Part shown: piece by piece, positions 1 to 6,845 of the stretch | How the letters are laid out: the number at the start of each line of letters is the position of its first letter | Numbering within the stretch: the first letter of the stretch is position 1 | Assembly: GCA_009778415.1 (NCBI GenBank) | Contig: WRJV01000281.1 | Span: forward strand, 1-11,603 | From: Clostridiales bacterium | GTDB taxonomy: Bacteria > Bacillota > Clostridia > Peptostreptococcales > Anaerovoracaceae | Reading direction: 5' to 3' | DNA: 11,603 nt | Notes under the pieces: generated by a model | What the model saw: only the letters and a program-made list of their open reading frames with translations | Told to the model about the DNA's origin: nothing | The model's database searches: none | Position numbers and translations under genes: made by a program

Positions 1-330
1 GAAAGGCCTCTGGCTATTGAACAGAAAGGGGATATTTCGGAATGGGCAGAAGCGCTCTTGCTCAGCCAGATCAAAAGCGGCTACCCGTTTGCGAAGATAC
101 TGGCTTTCATCGAAAGTTTGTTCCCAGAAGGCGCCTCTGAAATATGCGCCCGTGACATGCCGATCAATTCTGATTCGGAATTTGTCATGCTCATACTGGC
201 GGTGATACGCCAAAACGAAAGGGGGGCGACGTACGCTGTGAACCTTGAAAGCGGGCAGACATGCCAAAACGGATACTTGATACCGAACATGACGATTCGC
301 AGGAAGGGGGCTTTCAAACATGTGGTGTGA
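1..330 (+). CDS. jetA: Wadjet protein JetA, C-terminal end (partial)
   Basis: The frame is open from the first base to a TGA at 328-330, so about 109 residues of the C-terminus are visible and the start lies upstream of the window. In Wadjet systems JetA is the kleisin-like (MukF-like) subunit that bridges the SMC heads of JetC and recruits JetB. The visible part is a small mixed helix/strand domain without catalytic motifs, compatible with a kleisin C-terminal winged helix. The call rests mainly on position: it directly precedes, and overlaps by 11 nt, a clear jetB, in the usual A-B-C-D order. The tail is moderately like the JetA family known as DUF5716, but that is from memory, so I leave the Wadjet subtype open. 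The jetB ribosome-binding site (AGGAAGGGGG, 301-310) lies inside this reading frame. Confidence 0.82.
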   Translation, partial: ERPLAIEQKGDISEWAEALLLSQIKSGYPFAKILAFIESLFPEGASEICARDMPINSDSEFVMLILAVIRQNERGATYAVNLESGQTCQNGYLIPNMTIRRKGAFKHVV

Positions 331-931
331 CGATTACGAAGCCCTGTCAAACAACGACAAAAGCGAATTCCGCAGGCTCTGCAACTACCTGCTGTCCCAT
401 ACCTACCTTGTCCGCGACGTCTACCGGCCGGACAAGCAGTGGACTGAGCCCGGCAGCGATTACCGCACTGCCAGCCGGCTCTTTGCTTGCATGCGCGATT
501 ACTTTGTATTCTCGGGCTGGAGGCTTGAGAAAGACGAGGACTACGGTGTCATTTCACTCATAAACGAATTCGACCACAACCGCTTGCGGGCAGACCGTTT
601 CACGACACTGTTTTTGTACACTTGCCGTTTGATTTACGAGGAAAAAAGGGAAATGTCGGGCAGCAGGAACATCGTGCGAACAGATACCGGCGAAATTGTG
701 GAGAAAATGAGGTTTTTAGGGCTTTTGGACAAAGGCAGGACCACGCAGAAGGAGCGCATCGACGCCCAACGGACGTTGGCTCATTTCAACATCATCCAAA
801 AAACTGACAACTCGGCTTGGAGCGCAGAGGGCAACGGGGTCCTCATCTTCCCCTCAATCCTGTCAATCGTCACAAACCAAGGCATTAACGACATGATGCT
901 TGAGCTGGAAAGGCAGAGTGAAAGCGGATGA
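320..931 (+). CDS. jetB: Wadjet protein JetB (DUF4194, MukE/KITE-like)
   Basis: This 203-residue protein has the length and character of DUF4194 JetB proteins, which are MukE-like tandem winged-helix (KITE) subunits that dimerise on the JetA kleisin and help load the JetC SMC on DNA. Visible traits are a mostly helical, charged sequence without membrane segments, an aromatic-rich N-terminal half (CDDYEAL, RLFACMRDYFVFSGW) and a C-terminal part ending in a wing-like GVLIFPSILSIVT segment near residues 172-186. The ATG at 320 is preceded by AGGAAGGGGG at 301-310 with a 9-nt spacer. It overlaps jetA by 11 nt, and its stop shares an ATGA with the jetC start, so the genes should be translationally coupled. 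No catalytic residues are expected. The assignment is strong because the neighbours are JetC and JetD. Confidence 0.9.
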   Translation: MWCDDYEALSNNDKSEFRRLCNYLLSHTYLVRDVYRPDKQWTEPGSDYRTASRLFACMRDYFVFSGWRLEKDEDYGVISLINEFDHNRLRADRFTTLFLYTCRLIYEEKREMSGSRNIVRTDTGEIVEKMRFLGLLDKGRTTQKERIDAQRTLAHFNIIQKTDNSAWSAEGNGVLIFPSILSIVTNQGINDMMLELERQSESG

Positions 932-3900
932 AGGTCTTGACAAAGCTTCTATTGGTACACTGGCACTATTTCACCCATGAACTCATCGAATTCGAAGAAC
1001 TCAATTTCCTCACCGGCAAAAACGCTTCAGGCAAGTCCACCATCATCGACGGCATGCAGCTAATCCTGCTGGGGGACACCAGCGGAAGTTTTTTCAACAA
1101 AGCGGCAAGCAATCGCGGTAGCCGGACGCTGAAGGGCTACCTTTTGTGCGAGCTTGGCGACGACCCTGATTCGGGGTTCCGCTACCTCCGTTCGGGCAGG
1201 TTCACCAGCTATATCGCCCTCGAATTTTTCGACCAGGAAAAAGCGCGGTATTTTACAGCAGGGTGCTGCTTTGACGTTTTTTCGGAAAACGACTTCCAGC
1301 GGCTGTTCTTTCTGTACGACGGCGAAATGCACCCCCAAGGATTTCTGAACGGCGGTACGCCGATCGACATCCCCGGGCTCAGGGCATTTCTCAGGGAGTG
1401 CTACGGCGGGCACTACGAGACCACGGATATCGGCAGGGAGTTCCGGACGAAGCTGTACGGCAGGCTTGGCGGGCTTCGCGACCGCTTTGCCGGGCTGTTG
1501 AAAAAGGCTGTCTCGTTCAACCCCAACGTGGACATCCAGCAATTCATCTCGGATTTCGTGTGCGACAACCAGCAGACTGTCGACGTGAGCCACATGCAGG
1601 AAAACATACGGAGCTACAAAAACTTGGAATACGAGTCGCTGGTCTTGCAGGAGAGGATTTCCTTGCTGGAGCGCATAGTCAAAACTTACGGGAGCTACAC
1701 AGACGCCCAAAACAGCGAGGTCCTTTACTCGTTTTTGATAGACCGCGCAGTGGCAGACGTGAAAAGCGAAGCCCTCCGCGCTGCCGAGTCGGAAGGCCTT
1801 GAATTTGCGTCCAGGCTCAAGGAGCTGTGCCTGCGGATCAACGAAATAGACAAACGGCTGACTGAACTTCGCGAGCAGATGGACGTGCTAAAGGCCGAAC
1901 TCCTCAGCAACGGCGAGGCTCAGGCGCTTGAGCAGATAGACAGGCAAATAGCAAGCAAGGAACAGGAAATACAGTTCTTGCGCAGCGAATGCGACAGGGG
2001 AAAGGCCTTGATTGCTTCCCGCCTCGGTTTGTGGCGCCGCTGCACTGAGGCAATGCTCCACAAGATAGGCCATGCAAACCATGCGTTGCTCCAAGCCGGG
2101 ATTTCATCCAGAACCTGCGATATTGCGGCAGAAAGCCGCACTTTCCTTGAAAACTTGTCGCTTTACGGAAAAATCGAGGCTGATGGCATAACGCAGCTTG
2201 GCGAAGCCGGCCTAGCAGGGCTTTCAGGCTCGGCAGAGGGCATCAAGACACACTCTATAGAGCTGTCCTCCCGCCTGCGCGACGAGCAGAGCGCTTTGGC
2301 AGGGCGGCGTGCGGAGCTTGCAAACGAGCTGCAATCCTTGGAGAAAGGCGTCTACCGGTTCCCGCAGGACGCAATCGACCTTAAGGACGCAGTGGCTTCA
2401 AGGCTTCGGGCTGTCGCAAAGAGGGACGTGGCTGTGCGCATCGTGGCAGAAGCCGCTGAAATAAAGAGCGACAGATGGCGAAACGTCATTGAAGGGTACC
2501 TGCACACGCAAAAATTCTATGTCGTCGTCCCACCGGAATTCATAAAGCCTGCGCTTGCTGTCTTCGACGCGATCAAAAGGCAAAAGGCCATATACGGGAC
2601 GGGGATCGTCGACGTTGAACGGCTGAGAAAACTGAACCCTGCTGCCGATGCGGGGAGTTTGGCAGAGGAAATAGAAACAAAAGACCCTGACGTCCGGCTG
2701 TTTTTGGATTTTGCCCTTGGACGGGTCCAAAAATGCGACAGCGTCCAAGAGCTTCGGAAGCACAGGACCTCAGTGACAGACGAAGGGATGGTGTACCGAA
2801 ATTTCGTCATCAGGGCCATTAACCCCGACCGCTGGGCAAAACCCGCCATCGGGCAAGGCGCCATCTTGCGGCGGCTTGACGCAGTAAAGCGCGAAATAAG
2901 CCTTTTGACTGAACAATTCGCCATATGCGCAAGCCTAAAGGCAGGCCTTGACGAGGCAAGCAAAATGATCGTGCTGAACCCGGCTGAGATCGAAAATGCC
3001 GTATCGTGCGCAATGGGCCTTGCTGCTATACCTGATTTGGAGGCAGACCTTTCTTCCCTGCATAAAAACCGCGAGGCTATCAACACCGTTGTGATTGATG
3101 ACTTGAAATCCAGGATTGCTGCTTTGGGCAGCGACATTGCGGCGCAGGACGGCCTGTCGCGCAAGGAAACAAGCGAAAAGGGAAGGCTCGGGGAACAGCT
3201 GCGCATGCTTAGGGAGGTGACAATACCAAAACTGGCAGCAGAAGAAAGGGAACTGGAGTCTGATATCGTCTGCACTTACGATGGTGAATGGGTCGAATCG
3301 GCGGGAATGCCGAGGTACGCCAAAGAGCTGCAGGGGAGGGGCAAAGCGTCAAACATTGCCGAAGCTTTCCCAAGAGAGCAGAGCAGGGCCAGGAACGCCA
3401 AAGAATCCGCATGGGAGGCTCTTGTCGAATCCCGCCGCAGCTACAACGACAGGTACAAGATGGGCCTCGACGTCAAATCTGCTGAAAACAGCGTTTACGC
3501 TGACACCTTGACTGAGCTTTGCAGCAACCAGCTGCCGGAGTACCAAGCGAAGATAAGCGATGCGAAAGCAAAGGCCCTCGAACAGTTCCAAGAGGACTTC
3601 ATCAGCCGCCTCCAAAACAACATCAACAGTGCGAGGCGGCAGATCGACGAGCTGAACGCGGCACTCAGGGGGGCGTCTTTTGGCGAGGACACTTACCGTT
3701 TCCGTATACTTCCCAAGCAGGATTACAAGCGTTACTACGACATGATCGTCGACGAAATGATCACTCAGGGCGGGTACCACCTGCTGTCCGTCCAGTTCAA
3801 CGACAAATACAAGGACGAGATCGCGGAATTGTTTGCAATCATAACAAGCGAAGACGGTGCGAGCGGCGGCGGCGTAGAATACGAGAGGCGGATCCACGAG

Positions 3901-4320
3901 TTTACCGATTTCCGCACTTACCTCTCCTTTGACCTTGAAGTCGTCGGCCCCGGCGGCGAATCCCAGCGGCTGTCGAAGACCATTGGCAAAAAATCGGGCG
4001 GCGAGACCCAAACACCTTTTTACATAGCGGTGCTTGCTTCGTTTGCGCAGCTCTACCGCGCCGGAACGGACAGAGCCTTCAGCACCCTGCGGCTCATCAT
4101 CTTTGACGAGGCGTTCTCCAAGATGGACAGCGAGCGAATCGTCATGAGCATTGAGCTGCTGCGGAAATTCCGTTTTCAAGTTATCCTCTCCGCACCCCAC
4201 GACAAAATCGGCGACATTGCCACTTTAGTGGACAGGAACCTGTGCGTCCTGCGGGAGGGGAAGCTGGCCTGCGTCAGGAGCTTCGACCCGAGACATATGG
4301 AGGAACTGGCAGATGAGTGA
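928..4320 (+). CDS. jetC: Wadjet protein JetC, SMC/MukB-like ATPase
   Basis: This is a 1130-residue SMC-type ATPase of the JetC family (AAA_29/COG4913-like), the motor that extrudes DNA loops in Wadjet. Walker A is GKNASGKST within residues 30-38. The ABC signature is SGGETQ at 1023-1028. Walker B is LIIFDE with D1060 and E1061, followed by the D-loop FSKMD, and H1091 in SAPHDK fits the switch histidine. Two long Glu/Lys/Ala-rich coiled-coil stretches (about 240-470 and 660-900) flank a hinge-like region around 490-650 that contains W517 and the RWRNVIEGYL segment typical of this family. The length is normal and there is no frameshift. The ATG at 928 overlaps the jetB stop by 4 nt; the nearest purine-rich site (GGAAAGG, 907-913) is rather far away, so coupling to jetB probably matters. 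By analogy the ATPase works as a dimer of heads bridged by JetA. Confidence 0.95.
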   Translation: MKVLTKLLLVHWHYFTHELIEFEELNFLTGKNASGKSTIIDGMQLILLGDTSGSFFNKAASNRGSRTLKGYLLCELGDDPDSGFRYLRSGRFTSYIALEFFDQEKARYFTAGCCFDVFSENDFQRLFFLYDGEMHPQGFLNGGTPIDIPGLRAFLRECYGGHYETTDIGREFRTKLYGRLGGLRDRFAGLLKKAVSFNPNVDIQQFISDFVCDNQQTVDVSHMQENIRSYKNLEYESLVLQERISLLERIVKTYGSYTDAQNSEVLYSFLIDRAVADVKSEALRAAESEGLEFASRLKELCLRINEIDKRLTELREQMDVLKAELLSNGEAQALEQIDRQIASKEQEIQFLRSECDRGKALIASRLGLWRRCTEAMLHKIGHANHALLQAGISSRTCDIAAESRTFLENLSLYGKIEADGITQLGEAGLAGLSGSAEGIKTHSIELSSRLRDEQSALAGRRAELANELQSLEKGVYRFPQDAIDLKDAVASRLRAVAKRDVAVRIVAEAAEIKSDRWRNVIEGYLHTQKFYVVVPPEFIKPALAVFDAIKRQKAIYGTGIVDVERLRKLNPAADAGSLAEEIETKDPDVRLFLDFALGRVQKCDSVQELRKHRTSVTDEGMVYRNFVIRAINPDRWAKPAIGQGAILRRLDAVKREISLLTEQFAICASLKAGLDEASKMIVLNPAEIENAVSCAMGLAAIPDLEADLSSLHKNREAINTVVIDDLKSRIAALGSDIAAQDGLSRKETSEKGRLGEQLRMLREVTIPKLAAEERELESDIVCTYDGEWVESAGMPRYAKELQGRGKASNIAEAFPREQSRARNAKESAWEALVESRRSYNDRYKMGLDVKSAENSVYADTLTELCSNQLPEYQAKISDAKAKALEQFQEDFISRLQNNINSARRQIDELNAALRGASFGEDTYRFRILPKQDYKRYYDMIVDEMITQGGYHLLSVQFNDKYKDEIAELFAIITSEDGASGGGVEYERRIHEFTDFRTYLSFDLEVVGPGGESQRLSKTIGKKSGGETQTPFYIAVLASFAQLYRAGTDRAFSTLRLIIFDEAFSKMDSERIVMSIELLRKFRFQVILSAPHDKIGDIATLVDRNLCVLREGKLACVRSFDPRHMEELADE

Positions 4321-5584
4321 AAAAACCCAAAAGCTGATACTGGACTCGCTGCTTGACAAGTACGAGCGAAGCAGCTTTTTTAGGGACGCGACACAGCCCA
4401 CCCGCAGAATCATGCTCAATTTCTACAACGGCGGAAGGAGCGACTTTGCTTATTACGACATCGAGCAAAGCGAGCGCCGCATTGACGTCAACGGCTCTGT
4501 AGAGGATTTGGCTGCTGCGGGGCTGCTTTCGTTTGAGTGGATGAAAGGGGAACACCAGCACATCATAGCCAAGGCGTGGCTAAACCTTGACAACCTGCGC
4601 TCTGCCTACCTTGCCGCCGGGCGCGAGCCAAAAGCGGATGCTACGGAGAAAATCCTGTCAGAGATAGAAGCGGCTCAAAGCAATGCGACAGCCCCATGGG
4701 CGAAGCGTTTCTTGCAGGACGCCTACGGCGAAACAACCAGAAAGCGCAGCATATCAAGCGCTATCCCAGCAGACAGCGAAGATCGGCGGCTATTGTTTAA
4801 GGCAATCGCCTCAATCGACGAGCCGGGCGGCACTGAATACACGGAGCGCGTGTTCTCTCTTAGGACATTCGGCGACACCAAGCTGTTTGAACGCACTGTG
4901 CGATCCAAACTTTTAAGTATATTGCGCAAATACCTGGAAAGCGACGATGACGCAGCCGACAGCGACCTTTTGAAACAAGTGGGGATCGTCAAGTTTCCAG
5001 AGCAGTTCGAATTCTGCGGGAATATCTCGCTCGCCTTTGATCAAGGCACTGTAAACTTCGGCTTTCTGCCGGGCGGGGCTTCCATCCGCTCCTTTGACCT
5101 TAGTGCCGGCCTTCTTTCGGTAGGCGGTTCCGTAGAAACGATCACAACTATTGAAAACTACACGAACTACCTCGAATATATACGAAAGTCAAAAGCCGAA
5201 AACGAACTGGTTATCTACCATGGCGGGCAAATCAGCCCGCGCAAGCTGCTGTTCCTGCGGGCGGTTGCAAATGCAATGCCCGCAAATTGCATGTGGCGCC
5301 ATTGGAGCGACATAGATTACGGCGGGTTTCTGATGTTGTCTCGGCTCCGCAGGGAGGTAGTCGAAGCTGCTGCTCCCTATCGTATGGACGCAGGCGAACT
5401 TATACGCTACGGAAGTCTTGCCGCACCAATAAAGCCTCGGTACGCTGAAAAGCTGCGTGGCCTTAAAGCCCGCCCAGAGCTTGCGGACTGCTGCGATTGC
5501 ATCGATTACATGTTGAAGAACATGGTGCGCCTTGAGCAGGAGGCCATGCTGGCAGATAATATTGCGCTTGACACCCAGCGATAA
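4313..5584 (+). CDS. jetD: Wadjet protein JetD, Toprim-type DNA nuclease
   Basis: JetD is the nuclease subunit of Wadjet. It resembles the topoisomerase VI/Spo11 A subunit and cuts circular DNA after loop extrusion. The C-terminal half (about residues 220-423) matches DUF2220/JetD_C. E281 in TTIENYTNYLEYI fits the Toprim glutamate, and D333 and D335 in HWSDIDYGGF are the metal-binding DxD pair. A late LEQEAML segment (about 404-410) is also typical. The N-terminal ~190 residues are helical and probably carry the winged-helix DNA-binding part (DUF3322-like in type I; I cannot be sure of the match here). The ATG at 4313 has GGAGGA at 4299-4304 with an 8-nt spacer inside the jetC end, and the genes overlap by 8 nt. 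All catalytic residues expected for the family are present, so the enzyme looks functional. The last codons contain a promoter for the next operon. Confidence 0.93.
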   Translation: MSEKTQKLILDSLLDKYERSSFFRDATQPTRRIMLNFYNGGRSDFAYYDIEQSERRIDVNGSVEDLAAAGLLSFEWMKGEHQHIIAKAWLNLDNLRSAYLAAGREPKADATEKILSEIEAAQSNATAPWAKRFLQDAYGETTRKRSISSAIPADSEDRRLLFKAIASIDEPGGTEYTERVFSLRTFGDTKLFERTVRSKLLSILRKYLESDDDAADSDLLKQVGIVKFPEQFEFCGNISLAFDQGTVNFGFLPGGASIRSFDLSAGLLSVGGSVETITTIENYTNYLEYIRKSKAENELVIYHGGQISPRKLLFLRAVANAMPANCMWRHWSDIDYGGFLMLSRLRREVVEAAAPYRMDAGELIRYGSLAAPIKPRYAEKLRGLKARPELADCCDCIDYMLKNMVRLEQEAMLADNIALDTQR

Positions 5585-5596
5585 ACATAATAGAAT
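5568..5596 (+). promoter_or_regulatory. Sigma70-like promoter over the end of jetD
   Basis: TTGACA at 5568-5573 and TAGAAT at 5591-5596 are separated by exactly 17 bp, an 11 of 12 match to the housekeeping consensus. It lies across the last codons and stop of jetD, directly ahead of the TPP riboswitch, and would start transcription near 5602-5604. It is the best candidate for driving the thiamine-uptake operon. A start there would sit at the very edge of the aptamer and drop an upstream segment that can extend stem P1, so the true start might be earlier. Confidence 0.65.
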
Positions 5597-5599
5597 ATC

Positions 5600-5696
5600 A
5601 TTGAACGGGGAGCTGGATGAATCCGGCTGAGATTGGAACTGGTTTGTTCCTTACCCTTATAACCTGATTTGGATAATGCCAACGTAGGGAAATATA
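5600..5696 (+). promoter_or_regulatory. TPP riboswitch aptamer (THI-box)
   Basis: The stretch carries the conserved TPP aptamer segments in order: GGGGAGC (5607-5613), GGCTGAGA (5625-5632), ACCCTTATAACCTGAT (5653-5668), GGATAATGCC (5671-5680) and CGTAGGGAAA (5683-5692). Stem P3 is CTGGA/TCCGG with a four-base loop (5613-5617 with 5622-5626). An optional P3a hairpin GGAAC/GTTCC (5635-5639 with 5646-5650) is present. The aptamer binds thiamine pyrophosphate. It is followed by an intrinsic terminator and by thiamine-precursor transport genes, so TPP should switch the operon off by premature termination. P1 is weak unless the transcript includes GAATAT (5593-5598), which can pair with ATATTC (5694-5699). 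Confidence 0.95.
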
Positions 5697-5715
5697 TTCC
5701 ACAACAGACTATATT

Positions 5716-5745
5716 TTGCGCGGGCATGTCCTGTGCAATTTTTTT
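5716..5745 (+). terminator. Riboswitch-controlled intrinsic terminator
   Basis: TTGCGCGGG (5716-5724) pairs with CCTGTGCAA (5730-5738) over 9 positions with two G-U wobbles and a 5-base loop, followed by seven T (5739-5745). This is a strong intrinsic terminator about 20 nt after the aptamer. A competing antiterminator is visible: ATGCC (5676-5680) pairs with GGCAT (5723-5727), and after a 2x2 mismatch 5683-5689 pairs with 5714-5720, partly by wobbles. It uses the 3' half of the aptamer, so ligand binding should free the terminator and absence of TPP should allow read-through. As no other terminator follows jetD, it may also stop Wadjet transcripts. Confidence 0.88.
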
Positions 5746-5810
5746 ATGGCTTTTCGATGATTAACGCGGCTGCAGCAAACGCCCCAGCCGCCATGAAAAA
5801 GGAGGGGGAA

Positions 5811-6113
5811 ATGAAACAGCCAGAAGCAAGCATTGCCATACAGACGCTCCCAGGCGTAGGCGGCGAAGACGTGATCCGCATAGTCGACTGCGTCATCAGC
5901 TACATCAGGTCGACGGGGCTTGCCATGCACGTGGGGCCTTTTGAAACTACTGTCGAGGGCGATTTCGACACGCTTATGAGTATCGTCCGGGAGGCGCAGC
6001 TCATATGCATACGCGAAGGTGCGGAAAGCGTCGCGTCATATATTAAAATATTCTACAACCCAAGTGCGGGAGTATGGTCAATTGACAAAAAAATATCAAA
6101 GCATAACAAATAA
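5811..6113 (+). CDS. COG0011/MTH1187-family thiamine-binding protein
   Basis: This is a 100-residue cytoplasmic protein of the COG0011 (MTH1187/YqgV, thiamine-binding) family, which adopts a ferredoxin-like fold and is related to the thiamine/HMP-binding domain of YkoF. Recognisable elements are the opening strand EASIAIQTLPG, the SYIRSTGLAMHVGPFETTVEG segment typical of the family, and the EGAESVASYIKIFY strand near the end. There is no signal peptide or membrane segment. The ATG at 5811 is preceded by a strong GGAGG (5801-5805); an in-frame ATG at 5793 lies upstream of that site and is less likely. It is the first gene behind the TPP riboswitch and overlaps the permease gene, so it probably handles thiamine or its pyrimidine precursor for the transporter. 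Its precise role in uptake is not established for the family as a whole. Confidence 0.88.
   Translation: MKQPEASIAIQTLPGVGGEDVIRIVDCVISYIRSTGLAMHVGPFETTVEGDFDTLMSIVREAQLICIREGAESVASYIKIFYNPSAGVWSIDKKISKHNK
6068..6084 (+). promoter_or_regulatory. Ribosome-binding site and TTG start of thiX
   Basis: GGGAG at 6068-6072 lies 9 nt before a TTG at 6082 and decides the permease start. The only nearby ATG in frame (6115) has no Shine-Dalgarno site and would cut close to the first membrane helix. Upstream GTG codons at 6019 and 6064 lack a good site. The choice implies a 32-nt overlap with the preceding gene. Confidence 0.55.
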
Positions 6114-6837
6114 AATGTACCCTGCGGCGTTTATTCTGCTGCTCCTACTGGCTTGGAGCCTTGTTTGCGTATCGAAAATCGTGCCGCCATACCTGCTGCC
6201 TTCGCCTTATGCCGTCATCGAAGCATTGGCCGGGGACTTCCCATTGCTTGCTGCCCATGCCGGCACAACTCTGACAGAGGCGCTTTTTGGGCTTTTTCTT
6301 AGCGTAGTCTTTGGGGTGCTTACGGCCTGCGTGATGGATCGGTTTGAACCCCTGTATTTGGCAGTTTACCCTGTGCTTGTCCTGACCCAGACAATCCCGG
6401 CGATAGCCATAGCGCCGCTTCTGGTGCTGTGGATGGGGTTTGGGATGGCGCCAAAAGTGCTGTTGATATTCATTACCTGCTTCTTCCCGATAGCTGTGAG
6501 CACGCTCTCCGGCCTCCGCTCGGTAGACCAGGACGTCGTGGACCTTTTTAGGAGCATGGGGGCGTCCCCCCTTCAAATACTGGCGCGGGTCAAACTGAAA
6601 GCGTCGCTGGATTCGTTTTTTGCAGGCTTAAAACTCGCTGCGGCGTATTCCATAATCGGCGCCGTGATTTCAGAGTGGCTCGGGGGCGCAGGGGGCCTCG
6701 GCGTTTACATGACCCGTGTAAGGAAAGCATACGCGTTTGACAAAATGTTTGCCGCCATAATCCTCATCAGCCTTGTCAGCCTTCTCCTCATGAAATTTAT
6801 TGAAATAATCCACAAAAAATCTATGCCTTGGAGGTAA
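6082..6837 (+). CDS. thiX: ABC transporter permease for thiamine precursor (ThiX-like)
   Basis: This is an inner-membrane permease of the BPD_transp_1 family (SsuC/TauC/ThiX type), about 251 residues from the TTG chosen here. It shows about six hydrophobic segments, starting with a helix near residues 14-31. The EAA-type coupling loop is DLFRSMGASPLQILARVKL from residue 154, with the conserved glycine at G160, where the ATPase docks. The LLPSP segment after the first helix is typical of this family. It lies between the thiamine-binding protein gene and thiY, under a TPP riboswitch, so the likely substrate is a thiamine pyrimidine precursor such as HMP or its aminomethyl or formylaminomethyl forms. 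Substrate is inferred from context and the ThiY neighbour, because sulfonate, nitrate and pyrimidine permeases of this family are alike. The thiY ribosome-binding site overlaps its final codons. Confidence 0.87.
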   Translation: MTKKYQSITNKMYPAAFILLLLLAWSLVCVSKIVPPYLLPSPYAVIEALAGDFPLLAAHAGTTLTEALFGLFLSVVFGVLTACVMDRFEPLYLAVYPVLVLTQTIPAIAIAPLLVLWMGFGMAPKVLLIFITCFFPIAVSTLSGLRSVDQDVVDLFRSMGASPLQILARVKLKASLDSFFAGLKLAAAYSIIGAVISEWLGGAGGLGVYMTRVRKAYAFDKMFAAIILISLVSLLLMKFIEIIHKKSMPWR

Positions 6838-6845
6838 ACTGCAAA

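Noticed and set aside
3349..4200. A long minus-strand open frame (283 codons) inside jetC
   Set aside because: The plus strand there holds the conserved ABC signature and Walker B of JetC. The antisense product has no recognisable motif and no ribosome site was evident, so it is a composition shadow.
5733..5810. An upstream start for the thiamine-binding protein at about 5733
   Set aside because: It begins inside the 3' arm of the riboswitch terminator hairpin and has no Shine-Dalgarno site, whereas ATG 5811 has a strong GGAGG.
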